In this document: positions 21,160-33,579 of the stretch, piece by piece | Layout: the number at the start of each line of letters is the position of its first letter | How positions within the stretch are numbered: position 1 is the first letter of the stretch | Source of the DNA: Prosapia bicincta | Lineage: Eukaryota > Arthropoda > Insecta > Hemiptera > Cercopidae | DNA length: 64,000 nt | Direction: 5' to 3' | Assembly: GCA_036971475.1 (NCBI GenBank) | Contig: JBAIZL010000005.1 | Location: 169,046,886 to 169,110,885 of the forward strand | The notes under the pieces: generated by a model | What the model was told of the DNA's origin: nothing | Seen by the model: the letters and a program-made list of their open reading frames with translations, nothing else | Databases searched by the model: none | Position numbers and translations under genes: made by a program

Positions 21160-23385
21160 ATTAGTAACCTGAATTATTGCTACGGAGGTTCCATGATAGA
21201 ATGTGTGTTTGGAGAAATACCAGGTTAGAGGGTATATTCTCGATCAGTTTAGCTGTTGGGAATGTCTAGAGGAGTTACTCACTTTGTGCGTCATGCAATC
21301 CCCTCTTTAAATAAAGCACTGAAATTAGTCGTCTTAAGTAATGCTAAGGCGGTTCCTAGGTGGAATGTGCGCTAGGAGAAACAGAGGTTAGAGGGTATAT
21401 TCTCAATCCGTTGAGCTGTTCGGAATGTCTAGAAGAGTCACTCACTTTGTGCGTCATGCAATCCCCTCTTTAAATAAAGCACTGAAATTAGTCGTCTTAA
21501 GTAATGCTAAGGCGGTTCCTAGGTGGAATGTGCGCTAGGAGAAACAGAGGTTAGAGGGTATATTCTCAATCCGTTGAGCTGTTCGGAATGTCTAGAAAAG
21601 TCACTCACTTTGTGCGTCATGCAATCCCCTCATTAAATAAAGCACTGAAATTAGTCGTCTTAAGTAATGCTAAGGCGGTTCCTAGGTGGAATGTGCGCTA
21701 GGAGAAACAGAGGTTAGAGGGTATATTCTCAATCCGTTGAGCTGTTGGGAATGTCTAGAAGAATCACTCACTCTGTGCGTCATGCAATCCCATCTTTAAA
21801 TAAAACACTGAAATTAGTAATCTGAAGTAATGCTACGGTGGTTCCATCGTGGCATCTGTGCTTGGAGAAATAGGAGATTAGTTGGTATATTCTCAGACAA
21901 TCGAACTGCTGGGAATGTTTCTCAATCAACTAAGCTGTTCGGAATGTCTAGAAGAGTCACTCACTTTGTGCGTCATGCAATCCCCTCTTTAAATAAAGCA
22001 CTGAAATTAGTCGTCTTAAGTAATGCTAAGGCGGTTCCTAGGTGGAATGTGCGCTAGGAGAAACAGAGGTTAGAGGGTATATTCTCAATCCGTTGAGCTG
22101 TTCGGAATGTCTAGAAAAGTCACTCACTTTGTGCGTCATGCAATCCCCTCATTAAATAAAGCACTGAAATTAGTCGTCTTAAGTAATGCTAAGGCGGTTC
22201 CTAGGTGGAATGTGCGCTAGGAGAAACAGAGGTTAGAGGGTATATTCTCAATCCGTTGAGCTGTTGGGAATGTCTAGAAGAATCACTCACTCTGTGCGTC
22301 ATGCAATCCCATCTTTAAATAAAACACTGAAATTAGTAATCTGAAGTAATGCTACGGTGGTTCCATCGTGGCATCTGTGCTTGGAGAAATAGGAGATTAA
22401 TTGGTATATTCTCAGACAATCAAACTGCTGGGAATGTTTCTCAATCAACTGAGCTGTTGGGAATGTCTAGAGGAGTCACTCACTTTGTGCGTCATGCAAT
22501 CCCATCTTTAAATAAAGCACTGAAATTAGTCGTCTTAAGTAATGCTAAGGCGGTTCCTAGGTGGAATGTGCGCTAGGAGAAACAGAGGTTAGAGGGTATA
22601 TTCTCAATCCGTTGAGCTGTTCGGAATGTCTAGAAGAGTCACTCACTTTGTGCGTCATGCAATCCCCTCATTAAATAAAGCACTGAAATTAGTCGTCTTA
22701 AGTAATGCTAAGGCGGTTCCTAGGTGGAATGTGCGCTAGGAGAAACAGAGGTTAGAGGGTATATTCTCAATCCGTTGAGCTGTTGGGAATGTCTAGAAGA
22801 ATCACTCACTCTGTGCGTCATGCAATCCCATCTTTAAATAAAACACTGAAATTAGTAATCTGAAGTAATGCTACGGTGGTTCCATCGTGGCATCTGTGCT
22901 TGGAGAAATAGGAGATTAATTGGTATATTCTCAGACAATCAAACTGCTGGGAATGTTTCTCAATCAACTGAGCTGTTGGGAATGTCTAGAGGAGTCACTC
23001 ACTTTGTGCGTCATGCAATCCCATCTTTAAATAAAGCACTGAAATTAGTCGTCTTAAGTAATGCTAAGGCGGTTCCTAGGTGGAATGTGCGCTAGGAGAA
23101 ACAGAGGTTAGAGGGTATATTCTCAATCCGTTGAGCTGTTGGGAATGTCTAGAAGAATCACTCACTCTGTGTGTCATGCAATCCCATCTTTAAATAAAAC
23201 ACTGAAATTAGTAATCTGAAGTAATGCTACGGTGGTTCCATCGTTGCATCTGTGCTTGAAGAAGTAGGAGATTAGTTGGTATATTCTCAGACAATCGAAC
23301 TGCTGGGAATGTTTAGAATATCCCCACACTACGTGCGTCATGGAATCAACACTTTAAAGAAGTTACCAAAATTAGTAAATTTTTC
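21160..23385. repeat. Satellite with a 519-bp trimeric higher-order repeat
   Basis: Related monomers of 163, 164 and 192 bp are arranged so that the trimer repeats every 519 bp. GTTAGAGGG words begin at 21387, 21550, 21713, 22069, 22232, 22588, 22751 and 23107, with the diverged ATTAGTTGG equivalents at 21877, 22396 and 22915. The longest monomer contains an extra 'GGGAATGTTTCTCAATCAAC' segment. Three identical-length 75-codon ORFs at 21830, 22349 and 22868 simply reflect this period and are not genes. The edges are diverged copies: 21160-21386 at the left and 23271-23385 at the right. Confidence 0.9.
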
Positions 23386-25900
23386 AGGTAAAGAAAGTTG
23401 TTAAGCATATAACTGTAGCATTATTACATGATGTTGTAAAAGTGTCTCAAAAGGCATACTACAAACAAATCTTTATAATACCAATGTCTATAAATGAAAC
23501 CGTACTATTTGGGTACTGTACGTATCGACGTAGATGTTATCTTTCCTCGTAGGTTACAATATTATAATGAAAATTTTCAAACATATCAAAAATTTTAGTA
23601 CGTAATACATATGTTTTTTTCCAACAGAAACATATCTTTAACTCGCTTGAATTTTTGTCGTGTTACCATCGATTCATATTACCGATAATGATGATAATAT
23701 GATATATTTAGCGAACCCAGTAGGTATGCTAGAATAGTAGTGAACTGGTTTCATTATACAATACAAGAGCAAGATTGTTTGTATTCTATGTATATTGTTG
23801 GTCCTCTACAAATTTATATTATTATCGCCTCCAACAAAATTTCACTCTCTCTAACGCTCCTGTATCTAGTGGGCTTCCACTCTAAATATGTTTCGTTTCG
23901 TGTGGTTGCAGATTGTAATTGAAAAATAACATCATTGTTTACTTTTAATTTACTATAGAGTTCTTACTCAACTCGATTTACTTTATATATACTTTCTTCT
24001 ATTTACTTTTTTTAATCGTAGTGTTCAACATTTGTTACTTTTTAAAATGTAGGACTATGTAATTTATATTGACCGTGAAAGTAATACATAACGTTTTGTA
24101 TTACCATTGTATTAATATTATTCAACATCACTGTTATTTATTAAATGTATTTTATTATTATTTAAACATCAAGATATAATCGCTTGTAAACATGTAAAAT
24201 ACAAAAATGAAAATTATAAATTGAAAGTGTGTGGAACTGTTTGTATTTCATTACCAGGTAGCTGGTAGATAACTCTTCTCAGGCCGATTAAGAGTACGTC
24301 TTTTCAGTAAAGAGACTGCCACGAGATGAAGTAATTTTCAGTACCAAGGGACCATTAGTCTTTTCCCTGGTCTTGCTTGATACTATCTAGTTTCCTGAAC
24401 CTTCTTTTTACAATATGGTGTAACGGTTAGGCACTGATTTTTAAGAATGCGTTTGAAAGGATTACGTCATTAAATGATTGCGTCACTCTCTACCAATTCA
24501 GTTTACTTATATATGAACTCAGTTTACTTGTAGTTTACTTGCAGTTTACTTACATGCTGCACCTTAAGACGATACACCAAATATTTAATGGGAAATATGA
24601 TCTCTTTACAGTTGATGACAAAACTGCCAGTATGATGGTGTTAGTTATTTTATAAGATTTCTGATTGCGCTTATGCAGTCACTCAATTTCTTGTGGCCTT
24701 TGTTAGTAGTTTGTGACGTCACATAGTCATCGTTATTGAACAGAAAACCTTGAGTGAAGGTAAGGTTCTAGTTATTCAACACTCTCCAATTTACACTTGA
24801 ATAAGTTTCTTCAAGTGTGTATGGAAGTTTGCTTTGTAAAAAGCTCAATATTTAAAACTAGATAAGCGTGCGTCTTGTTTTTATAAAAGTAACTAAATAA
24901 ATTCATTGCACAAGAAATAAAGAACAAACTACAGTTTTATACTAATAGATTTTCTATCAACGAAATTAAGTTCTAATTAGCCCAACCTTATTTTTTTCAC
25001 GATAAAAGATTTATTGCCCGACTACAAAACTGATTGCGAGTATATTTTTTCCAGATTTCTCTATAGAAATGATATAGTAGGGAGTGAATTGTGTCTTTTG
25101 TTCCGTTACAATGATGTTACCCTCAATGGAGTTGTTGAACAATGGTTTAATGGATTATATGTAATGGTTCCATTTGCTCATCTCATGCAGTAATGTTATT
25201 TCAGGCATGTAAAATGTGCTTTAAACTTCTCATGTCTTATATTTATTATAACATTTTTCAATCCTTCAAAAGCGTTTAGGCAGGCTACTTATTTTATGGT
25301 ACATATAAGCACCGTGTCTATAAAAATATCTATTCAGAACCTATTTTTGAGGTTATTAAAATCAAGGAAGGTGCTGTGTTAATTAAAATACGTACTAATT
25401 TTGCTACGTGGGATTTGTTTTTTTTTAGTTCTAAATTATATAGTAATATTTTTAATTTATTATTTTTAATAGAATTTTCAATCAAAGTTACATTTTACTT
25501 ACGAGTATGATACGGTGCGAAACACCAAAGTTAATAAATTCATGTTTTAAAAACAAATCTATTATAGTAAACACGCTTATTAATTAAATCAACCAAATTT
25601 TTGTTTTTTTTTATAAAATATCCTCATACGTTCGATGTCCCGCCTGTAGAAAAACCAGATCAAGGGAGCAGTGGAATGGACTTCCTCCGCTACCTTAATT
25701 TATTCTCAAAGACAACCTCAAAACTATTACTATTTTTGTTTTATTTACAGTAAACTTCTGTCGACTCTATGTTTTAGGGATTTTAACGCTATAAACAATC
25801 GAAATATAGGATTCTTTCCGGTGTGTATTTAGACTAAGGGATTAATTAACGCGATGAATACATGTTGTAGTGTAGTCAGTAAGTTTTATTAAATAGAATG
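23386..25900. other. Non-coding AT-rich stretch
   Basis: No recognisable gene, RNA or mobile element. Only a 60-codon ORF (23740-23922) without features. Confidence 0.45.
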
Positions 25901-25990
25901 TAAGAGATTTTCTAAAATTAGAAATAAACCTTTGTTCGGCTCTTGTTTAGTAATATTCGAAACGCTGACATGTAATTTTAAAATGGGTCA
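25895..25990. repeat. Left copy of a local duplication interrupted by the BEL element
   Basis: Sequence ending in AATGGGTCA resembles 33645-33725, sharing TTTCTAAAATTA, TAATATTCGAAAC and AATGGGTCA. The BEL/Pao element inserted at the GGTCA of this copy. Confidence 0.65.
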
Positions 25991-26171
25991 TGTTCGGTAG
26001 ATCCTTTCCTATTTCCTCATTTTTTCTCAAATACAACATTGTGAGTGAGGAACAATTATTTCTATTATAATTCATTTTTTATCTACATTTTTACTACGAT
26101 TGGAGCGCTGTATCTACTCATCTTGCGGCCGAACGTAGTACTACAACCAGTTATAGTTGTGACAAACAACC

Positions 26172-27716
26172 GTCTACATCAGGGATGTCCAACTTTCATA
26201 GCATAGCGGGCCAAAATTAATACCTTGTACGTTGCTGCGGGCCACATAGTAACAATATAATTTTAGTTTGAAATAGCAACAAGAACATGTGAAAATTTAT
26301 AAATAAATAAAACAAAATTGAATAGTATTACTTATATTTCTCAAGACTCAAGTGAGAGAAAACTATACAAATAAGGAAAATACAAAATAGTTTTATCAAT
26401 TAACACAACAACTGAAATGAGAATAAAAATGTACATTACAGTATTTTAGGGTGAACATTGTGGTCGATCAGCTGCAGCCGCCGAATCCACCGAATTCAGC
26501 TGCAGAATATCCACCTCTAGTTCTGTGTGAGCCAACCTCATGAGATGGAGTAAAGATACATCAGAAAGCTTGTTCATATTTTGGTTTTTTATAAACTTCA
26601 TAGATGAGAAAACACTTTCACATAGATATGTACTTCCAAACATTGAAGACATTTTTAGCCCAAAATCTCGCAAGTTCTCTCTTTAGGAAGCAATTTAAAA
26701 AAAAGTCATGAGTCTTTTCTTGCCTGGTCATTAGAAACATGTCACCCTGCAAATCACATAATTCAAGTTGTAGGTCAGCTGGTTGGTCTTCAATTGTAGC
26801 TCCAAGAGGATTGCTGTAAAGCAGTAGACTACTTTTGAGACTTTCAATTTCCTCAAATCTTGTATTGAACTCGTCAATTACTTCTTGAATTTGACAGATG
26901 CAGCTTGAAAAATCATTGTTTTTTAATTTGTCGGCTAACTGAAGACAGCTAGGAAAGTGTATACATTTTTGTTTTCAAGATTTTGTTTGAACAGTTGTAG
27001 CTTACTGCGAAACCCATTGATGATTCCAGCCAAATCTGATATTGTTTGATTTTTTCTTTGAAGACTCAAGTTCAAAATGTTAAGATGATTAGTCAAATCT
27101 GTTAGAAAAGCTAATTGAACTAAAAATTCTGGATCTTCAAACTTCTTTTCTATTTCAGTGGTGTCAGATGGCACATATTTCTTGAGGAATTCAGGGATTT
27201 CCTTTCTTATTGCAAAGGATCGCTCCATGCACCTTCCTGCACTTAACCATCGTACATGGTTATATAATAGCAAGTCTCCATATTCAGCCTCTGTTTCTTG
27301 TAAAAACTGCTTAAGTTGCCTATGTAAAAGGGTCCGGTTTCCACCTCTGATCAGATTTATAATCTTAATCACAAGTTTAAAACCTTGATCCTGCTTGATG
27401 AATTTTCCACATAGAGCTTCCTGATGAATAACACTGTGTATTGCCGGACAGTTAACGCCATTCTCCAGAAGTAATCCTATTAATCCAGACTTTTTACCTG
27501 TCATTGCTGGTATATATTAGAGTAAATATTTTAATTATAACTAGCATGTATAGTATTAGAATTTATCATTAAATTATTAGATCCTTGTCAAAATTTCAAG
27601 TATTTTTGTGATATTTTTGTCTGATAAGACAATATGCGGCTTTGTGGGCCGCATAAAATGGCATGGCGGGCCGCATGCGGCCGGCGGGCCGCCAGTTGGA
27701 CATCCCTGGTCTACAT
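26172..27716 (-). mobile_element. hAT DNA transposon, internally deleted
   Basis: The element (26180-27708, 1529 bp) has 15-bp perfect terminal inverted repeats CAGGGATGTCCAACT. A perfect 8-bp target duplication GTCTACAT occurs at 26172-26179 and 27709-27716, as expected for hAT. Subterminal regions are rich in GCGGGCC words. The encoded transposase is only the C-terminal half, so the copy is non-autonomous. It sits inside the BEL 5' LTR and is therefore younger than that insertion. Confidence 0.95.
26446..27504 (-). pseudogene. hAT transposase remnant, GTF2IRD2/Charlie type
   Basis: The minus-strand reading begins at the ATG at 27504 (AMTGKKSGLIGLL), which corresponds to the middle of GTF2IRD2-like hAT transposases. 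The HVRWLSAGRCMERSF segment is a diagnostic hAT block (the R-W-x-S motif). The frame shifts near 26946, continues in another frame to about 26690, then shifts again into 26446-26673. The last piece holds the C-terminal dimerisation region (FGSTYLCESVFSSMKFIKN). The N-terminal BED zinc finger and the first catalytic aspartate region are absent through internal deletion ending near 27510. No function as a transposase is expected. Confidence 0.88.
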
Positions 27717-27878
27717 GTAAGTGAACTTTCCCACTAAATCTTTTAGATTTCATAGCTAACCTTGCTTTAGCATCCTACATTCTATTTTTGGGTATATTAA
27801 AGTCAAATACTATTATTTCGTTAATATAATTATAGCAACAGTTTGTCAGTAACTTTTACTTAATTATTGCACAAACAT

Positions 27879-27900
27879 TTTGGTTCTCCCCGGCCGGATA
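27879..27900 (+). promoter_or_regulatory. Probable primer binding site of the BEL/Pao element
   Basis: Immediately after the 5' LTR the sequence reads TTTTGGTTCTCCCCGGCCGG. TGG at the start of the putative site fits pairing with a tRNA CCA end. I cannot assign the tRNA species. Confidence 0.4.
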
Positions 27901-28122
27901 AACCTGTCCGTTGGTGTTTTTAAAGGTGTTCAAGTTTTGAAATGTGTTTATAATCTGTTGAAATACTGCTTCAAAATATATTCGAATATTTAAAATTTAT
28001 ATGTTTTTTTGTTTTCTCAAGTTATAACGCTACATTAAGTTATAAAACTGTACATTATAAAGCTTAATACAGTCCACAGTAGGTTAGTTAATAATCTAAT
28101 CTTTGCAATGTTTGTTTAGGTG

Positions 28123-28816
28123 AAAGTCGCATTCTAGTATAGCAAAGCTTAGGCCTATTCGCTTTAAATGTTCAAGTCTACTTGATCCCGAAAAACAATA
28201 CGAAACCGTTCAAACAGCCGAAGCCTTTGACAAGTTGTATTTTAAAATACAAGTAGTCTATAATAGAATCAGTTCTGTGGAACAATCCTCTGTTGACAGT
28301 AGGAGTAAGGATAAAACTTCTAGTAGGCCTCGTTTACCAGAAATTGCCTTGCCAAAGTTTGACGGATCTTACAATGAATGGACACCATTTTACGATAATT
28401 TTCGCGTTTTCATACATAAAAATACGTCACTCAGTGACATTGAAAAGTTTCACTATTTACTCTCTGCACTTTCTGGTTCTGCGTTGAGCATTGCTCGCAG
28501 CCTTCCTATATCAGAGAAGAATTATTGCATTGTTTGGAAATCCTTAGTAGACAAATATCAAAACAAGCATGAGCTAGGAATATCCTTATTAAACACACTC
28601 TTTAGTTGTACTCCACAGCATAATGAGTCAGCTTCGACTTTAAATTATTTTTTAAGAAAATTTTACGAACCGGTTATTGCACTTAACGCACTGGGTATTC
28701 CAGAGCTTGCTGATTTTTTGTTTATGTCTATTGCTTTGAGAATTTACCAGTTGCTACATGCAAGCAGTTTGAATTACAGAACATTGATTCCGAAATACCT
28801 AAGTTTGATGATTTAG
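28123..28816 (+). pseudogene. BEL/Pao Gag, N-terminal part (DUF1759-like)
   Basis: The frame opens after a TGA at about 28122; the first ATG is at 28235, but the helix preceding it (residues such as LYFKIQVVYNRI) belongs to the protein, so the original start was upstream and is lost. The DUF1759-like core is clear: LPEIALPKFDG, then EWTPFYDNFRV, then KFHYLLSALSGSAL. The segment ends out of frame because of a single-base loss near 28742, after which the continuation is in the frame of the next segment. This is the capsid region of the element. Confidence 0.82.
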
Positions 28817-29870
28817 TGAAATTCTTACAAAACCATGCACGCATATTCGAAATATCTCAAGATGACGATCTACACCCAGCTCATAAGCAAGTTAATAGAA
28901 ACCCTGCTCTGAAAATTGTTACATCTTCAAAGCGAGGGTCCGCTGTTAAAAATCTTATTCCATTTTCAAATAGAGTCTTTATCAATTCCTCCACTGATGC
29001 ATCTAAACTTTGTCCATGCTGCAAACTACTTCATACTATATTCAAATGTCCTGAATTCCAATGTATGAGCCCTGATCAACGTAAAGATTTAGTTAAAGCC
29101 AATAAACTATGTTTTAATAGTCTGAAAGGTACACATAGCGTGTCTCGTTGTCTGTCCAAGACAAATTGTTTAACTTGCGGCCAACGACACCACACATACC
29201 TTCATTTAGAACATACTCAGCCTATTGTGAACGATTCATGCAGCACTTTGGTTCATATTGCATCACCGCAATCCAATCCTTCTCTTCAGTCGATTAAGGA
29301 TTCAATTACTAACCCTACCTCTACTAGCTTAGTTCAAGATTCACAGCAGCATTATTCTACTGTAATACTAGGGACTGCAGTTATTCATGTCAAGGACTCA
29401 AACGGCCTGTTTCAACCTGTTAGAGCAATTATTGACTCATGTGCCCAAACTTCCTTCATGACATCTGCCTGTACAAAGCTTTTAGGGTTGGTACGAAGAA
29501 AATGTTCATTCCCTATAGCTGGCCTAGCCCAAAATGAGGCCAAGGGTACTAAAGGAGTTGTCACGTGTATATTAAAGCCTCGAGACTCCATAACTCATCA
29601 ACTAAATACTGAGGCTGTGATACTTTCAAAAATCACTGCTCATATGCCTAGCGTTCATATTCCCACTCACATCGTCTCCAAGTTCAAACATCTATATTTG
29701 GCTGATCCCAGTTTTCACATACCCTCTCAGATTGATTTTCTGATAGCTGCGGATTTATTTCCTGAGGTTTATGATGGGCAACAGCTCAGTACTACGGATG
29801 GCTGCCCCTCCGCTCTTCATATCATCTTTGGTTGCTTATTTCAAGTCCAAGTAGTATTGGCAGAAGTTTA
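28743..29870 (+). pseudogene. BEL/Pao Gag C-terminus with zinc fingers and aspartic protease
   Basis: Open frame 28816-29871, with homology beginning a little upstream. Two Cys/His fingers are visible: C-P-C-C-K..H..FKC at about 29010-29055, and C-L-T-C-G-Q-R-H-H-T-Y-L-H at about 29175-29210. A DUF1758-like retropepsin follows. Its catalytic motif is D-S-C-A-Q at about 29434-29448, where BEL elements normally have D-S-G-S/A-Q. The aspartate is kept, but the adjacent glycine codon has become TGT (Cys). The second conserved block, D-F-L-I-A-A-D-L-F, is at about 29735-29760. Homology passes into the frame of the next segment near 29870. Confidence 0.82.
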
Positions 29871-30254
29871 AGACGTTTCTGGGAGATAGAGGAAGTTCCT
29901 CATATGATACCTCCCAACCTAGATGATGTCCAATGTGAAGAGAGTTTTAAGGAATTACACTATCGTGATACGGAAGGTCGTTATGTGGTTCCTCTTCCAA
30001 TAAGAGAAAGTGGTAACGTCTTAGGTCAGTCACGCGACCAAGCAACCAATAGGTTCAAGTACCTGGAGAAAAGGTTAGGGCGTGATGCCAATCTGTATAG
30101 AGAGTATAAGTCCTTTATGAGGGAATATGTTAACCTTGCACACATGCGTCTCGTAGCAAATAATTCGCCTCAAGAACAACCCTATTTCATACTTCACCAC
30201 TGCATTATCAAAGATTCTAGTTCGATGCAAAGACTACAAATAATAGGTCACTAA
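29832..30254 (+). pseudogene. BEL/Pao linker and start of the RT domain
   Basis: The RRFWEIEEVP block is the hallmark that opens the RT region of BEL/Pao polyproteins. It is followed by the YVVPLPIRES block and by YFILHHCIIKDSSS. The frame then breaks near 30220, where the usual conserved F-D-x-S segment before the substrate-binding loop is missing or deleted. The first about 14 codons are not homologous and overlap the previous frame. Confidence 0.8.
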
Positions 30255-31446
30255 ATGACATACTGTTGACAGGACCTAAGCTACAAAATGATATTGCTGA
30301 TGTTTTGGTAAAATTTCGATTGCATCTAGTAGTTTTAATTGCGGCTATTTGTAAGATTTACAGGCAAATATTAGTCCGTTCACAAGATCGAAAGTATCAG
30401 CATATTCTCTGGCGGGAAAACCCCAACGAGTCGATCCAGGAATTTGAACTCATGACAATTACTTATGGTGTTTCATCTACTCCTTATTTGGCTTTGCGAA
30501 CATTGAAACAACTTGCTATAGACGAAGGAGATAAGTTTCCTCTTGCAGCCAAGGTTCTTTAAGAGGACATTTATATTGATGATATTCTGACAGGCGCAGC
30601 GAATGTTCAAGAAGCATTGGATTTATAAAATCAACTTATAAATCTTTTTGCATTGGGAGGATTCAGTCTTCATAAATGGATCAGCAATTACGCTAGCTTA
30701 CTTGAGGCTATACCTGACGAACACAAGGAAGTTCCTATTTCGTTGGATTCAGATAGAAGTCACATCATTTTAGGTCTTCAATGGATTGCTAAATCAGACA
30801 TGTTCTCTTACAGTATAACTCCCATCAACCTAACATACACAAAACGTGCCATTTTATCCCATATGTCACGCATATTTGATCCTCTCGGTTATCTATCCCC
30901 TATGATTATATTGGCCAAACCCATGGTTCGAAGACTTCGGATACTTGGGCTTAGTTGGGATGATGAAGTTCCCCCAAACATTCAAAAGGAATGGGCAATC
31001 TTTGCTTCGGAACTACACCTTCTATCTAATATAAAATTAAGCCGGTTTACAGTGTCTCCGGGGTCAGGCCCATGCTACCTTGTAGGTTTTTCCGATGCTT
31101 CTGAAAAAGGATACAGTGCTGTAATTTATTTGATTGACTGTACAACCAACCCAACTACGTCTCATCTTATTATTGGGAAGTCAAAAGTGGCACCTCTTAA
31201 AACACTTTCTATTCCTCGATTAGAACTTTGTGGAGCACTATTAATTCAAGAATGTTTGATTATCTTAAAAAATGTTTAAGTGAAGTTTTGCAAATAGAAG
31301 GTATATTTGCATTTACTGATTCAATGGTGGTGATTAATTGGCTAAAAACGCCTCCTTATTTGCTCAAAACCTTTGTCGCTAACCGTGTAACAGAAATATT
31401 GGAGATATTAGTCCTAACAGCTGGCATTATGTGTCAACAAATCTAA
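30255..31446 (+). pseudogene. BEL/Pao reverse transcriptase and RNase H, inactivated
   Basis: The RT palm is recognisable from SLNDILLTGPKLQNDI through a K-I-Y-R-Q-I block and DRKYQHILWR. At motif A the codon at 30344-30346 is GCT (Ala) where the family has Asp, so a catalytic metal ligand is lost. A stop at 30560-30562 precedes an intact Y-I-D-D motif C at 30572-30583, and another stop lies at 30626-30628. The thumb and connection region runs 30653-31060 (FDPLGYLSPMIILAKPM). RNase H follows with a GFSDAS motif at about 31086 and PRLELCGALL at about 31215-31244. A frame change at about 31250 leads to the FTDSMVVINWL block, ending at 31446. Confidence 0.85.
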
Positions 31447-33069
31447 ACCCAGCGGATTGTAGTTCTCGGGGTCTGTTCCCTAGTCAACTCATAGCTCATT
31501 CGCTTTGGTGGTTCGGCCCATTGTTCATGACATCACCCATAAAGGAATGGTCGCTGCGGTACGCACCTTGCTCAAGTACGAATGTATTGCCAGATATCAA
31601 GTTGAATATTGATACTATTTGTGTTGCTGAAACCAAAACACCAAGTTTTAATTTAATTGATACATTGTCTTCGTTTACCAGGTTAATAAGAGTAACCGCC
31701 TGGTGCAAACGATTTATAACAAACTGTTATACACAATCTAAAGTTAAAGGTTCATTATCTCATACTGAGTTAGGTTCATCTCTACATTTCTGGATTCAAT
31801 ACACACAGAAAAGGTACTTTGAAGAAGATCTAATTTCACTTAAAGGTGGAGGCGAGACATCAAATGGCCTTAGGAAACTGAACCCTTTTTTGGACAATCG
31901 TGGGCTTCTTAGGGTAGGCTTCGGAATGCTGCCTTGCCACAAAACTTTAGACCACCCAAGTCTACTACCCAAGTTAAGCCGCTTGACTACACTTTTAATC
32001 GAGCATTATCACAAATCTTATTTACATGTTGGACCACGCACACTACAATCATTTATTCAACAGAAGTATTGGATTCTGAGTATTCGCAGTGGTATTAGGT
32101 CCACACTCTCCAAATGACTCACCTGTAATAAAATGAAGCCAACGTTCATACAACCTCGTATGGGAGATCTTCCACCCTCACGAACAAGTCAAGGACGACC
32201 GTTCATATCTACTGGAGTGGATTTCGGCGGTCCTATTTTAATTAAGGAATCTAGACGACGGAATGCTAAGATATTTAAGGCATATATATGTTTGTTTGTG
32301 TGTCTATCTACAAAAGCCGTCCATATCGAAGTGGTTTCGGATCTTTCAACCGATGCATTTTTGACTGCACTCGATAGATTTGACAGTAGACGAGGTCTTT
32401 GCCACTATATGTTTTCCGACAATGGAACGACAGGCTAACAAGTACCTCACAGGCATATTCAAGTACTTCGAAGAGCGTAAAAATAAAGCTAGAATAACTG
32501 AACATTGCAGCTCTAAAGGAATCTCTTGGAATTTCAACCCACCTGACGGTCCTCACTTTGGAGGTCTGTGGGAAGCCGGAATACGTTCCACTAAATACCA
32601 TCTCAAGAGAGTGCTAAATCGACAAGCTCTCACCTTTGAAGAATTATCAACACTATGTGCAAAATTTGAGGTAATTTTAAATTCCATGTCATTATCTCCG
32701 TTAACCACATACGCTAATGAATTTGATGTTTTAACACCCGCACACTTTCTCATCGGCTCTGCTCTGACCGCAGTACCTGAACATGACATTCAGGAATTAC
32801 CCATGAATCGTCTAAGTCGCTGGCAACTAATTTCAAAGGCCGTCCAACATTTCTGGACACGTTACAGGATTGAGTATTTGCACACGCTCCAACAGCGTAG
32901 TAAATGGACAACGGAATCACCAAACGTGTCTAAAGGTGACTTGGTACTCCTTCAAGATACCCACTCTCCACCATTACGTTGGCAGTTGGGAAGAATTGAA
33001 GATACATTCCCAGGAAAGGATGGTGTTGTGCGGGTCGTATCAGTACGAACCACGCGAGGGACTTTCTGA
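31431..33069 (+). pseudogene. BEL/Pao integrase with DUF5641-like C-terminus
   Basis: Begins with NPADCSSRG and continues through the zinc-binding region around 31930-32117 (HKSYLHVGPRTL), which ends at a TGA. The integrase core resumes at 32133: first catalytic Asp in GVDFGGP (codon 32219-32221), second Asp in DNGT (32418-32420), and Glu in GGLWEAGI (32572-32574). A small deletion and frameshift just after DNGT (about 32425) moves the rest into the frame of 32380-33069. The C-terminus has the LTPAHFLIGSAL, SRWQL and W-T-x-x-x-P-N blocks typical of the BEL integrase tail. A stop follows FR-type residues at 33069. Confidence 0.87.
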
Positions 33070-33212
33070 CGCCCAGTCGTCAAGATAAGTCCTCTCCCTT
33101 ACCATGACTAAAGAACATTTTTAATATCACAAGTTGTTTTAGTTCAAGAAGTGTTATTTTTTGTTGTTTAATGTGTGTTTTATTTCTATTTAATTGAGAA
33201 AACTTGATTCTG

Positions 33213-33230
33213 TTTTCGGGGGGGGGGGAA
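33213..33230 (+). promoter_or_regulatory. Polypurine tract of the BEL/Pao element
   Basis: A run of eleven G followed by AA (33218-33230) lies immediately before the 3' LTR start TGTTGGG, the expected place for plus-strand priming. Confidence 0.75.
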
Positions 33231-33579
33231 TGTTGGGTAAATCTTTTCCTATTTCCTTATTTTTCCTCAAATACAACATTGTGAGTGAGGAACAATTATT
33301 TCTATTATAATTCATTTTTTATCTACATTTTTACTACGATTGGAGCGCTGTGTCTACTCATCTTGCGGCCGAACGTAGTACTACCAGCAGTTATAGTTGT
33401 AACAGACAACCGTCTACAAGTAAGTGAACTTTCCCACTAACTCTTTTAGATTTCATAGCTAACCTTGCTTAGCAACCTACATTCTATTTTGGGGTATATT
33501 AACGTCACATACTATTATTTCGTTAATATAATTATAGCAACAGTTTGTCATTAACTTTTACTTAATTATTGAACAAACA
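33231..33579 (+). repeat. 3' LTR of BEL/Pao element
   Basis: 349 bp, uninterrupted, TGTTGGG to GAACAAACA. It is the reference used to define the split 5' LTR and is followed by the GGTCA duplication. Confidence 0.93.

Larger units (their letters stand above)
25991..27877 (+). repeat. 5' LTR of BEL/Pao element, interrupted by hAT
   Basis: 25991-26179 plus 27717-27877 aligns with 33231-33579, including the CAAATACAACATTGTGAGTG, ACGATTGGAGCGCTGT and TCTTGCGGCCGAACGTAGTA blocks. The gap is exactly the hAT transposon plus one 8-bp duplication. Confidence 0.92.

Noticed and set aside
21830..23095. Three 75-codon ORFs with nearly identical peptides (MLRWFHRGICAWRN start)
   Set aside because: They recur at exactly the 519-bp satellite period and have no domain; they are repeat-derived.
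27158..27388. Plus-strand 76-codon ORF
   Set aside because: Antisense to the hAT transposase remnant with recognisable RWLSAGR residues.
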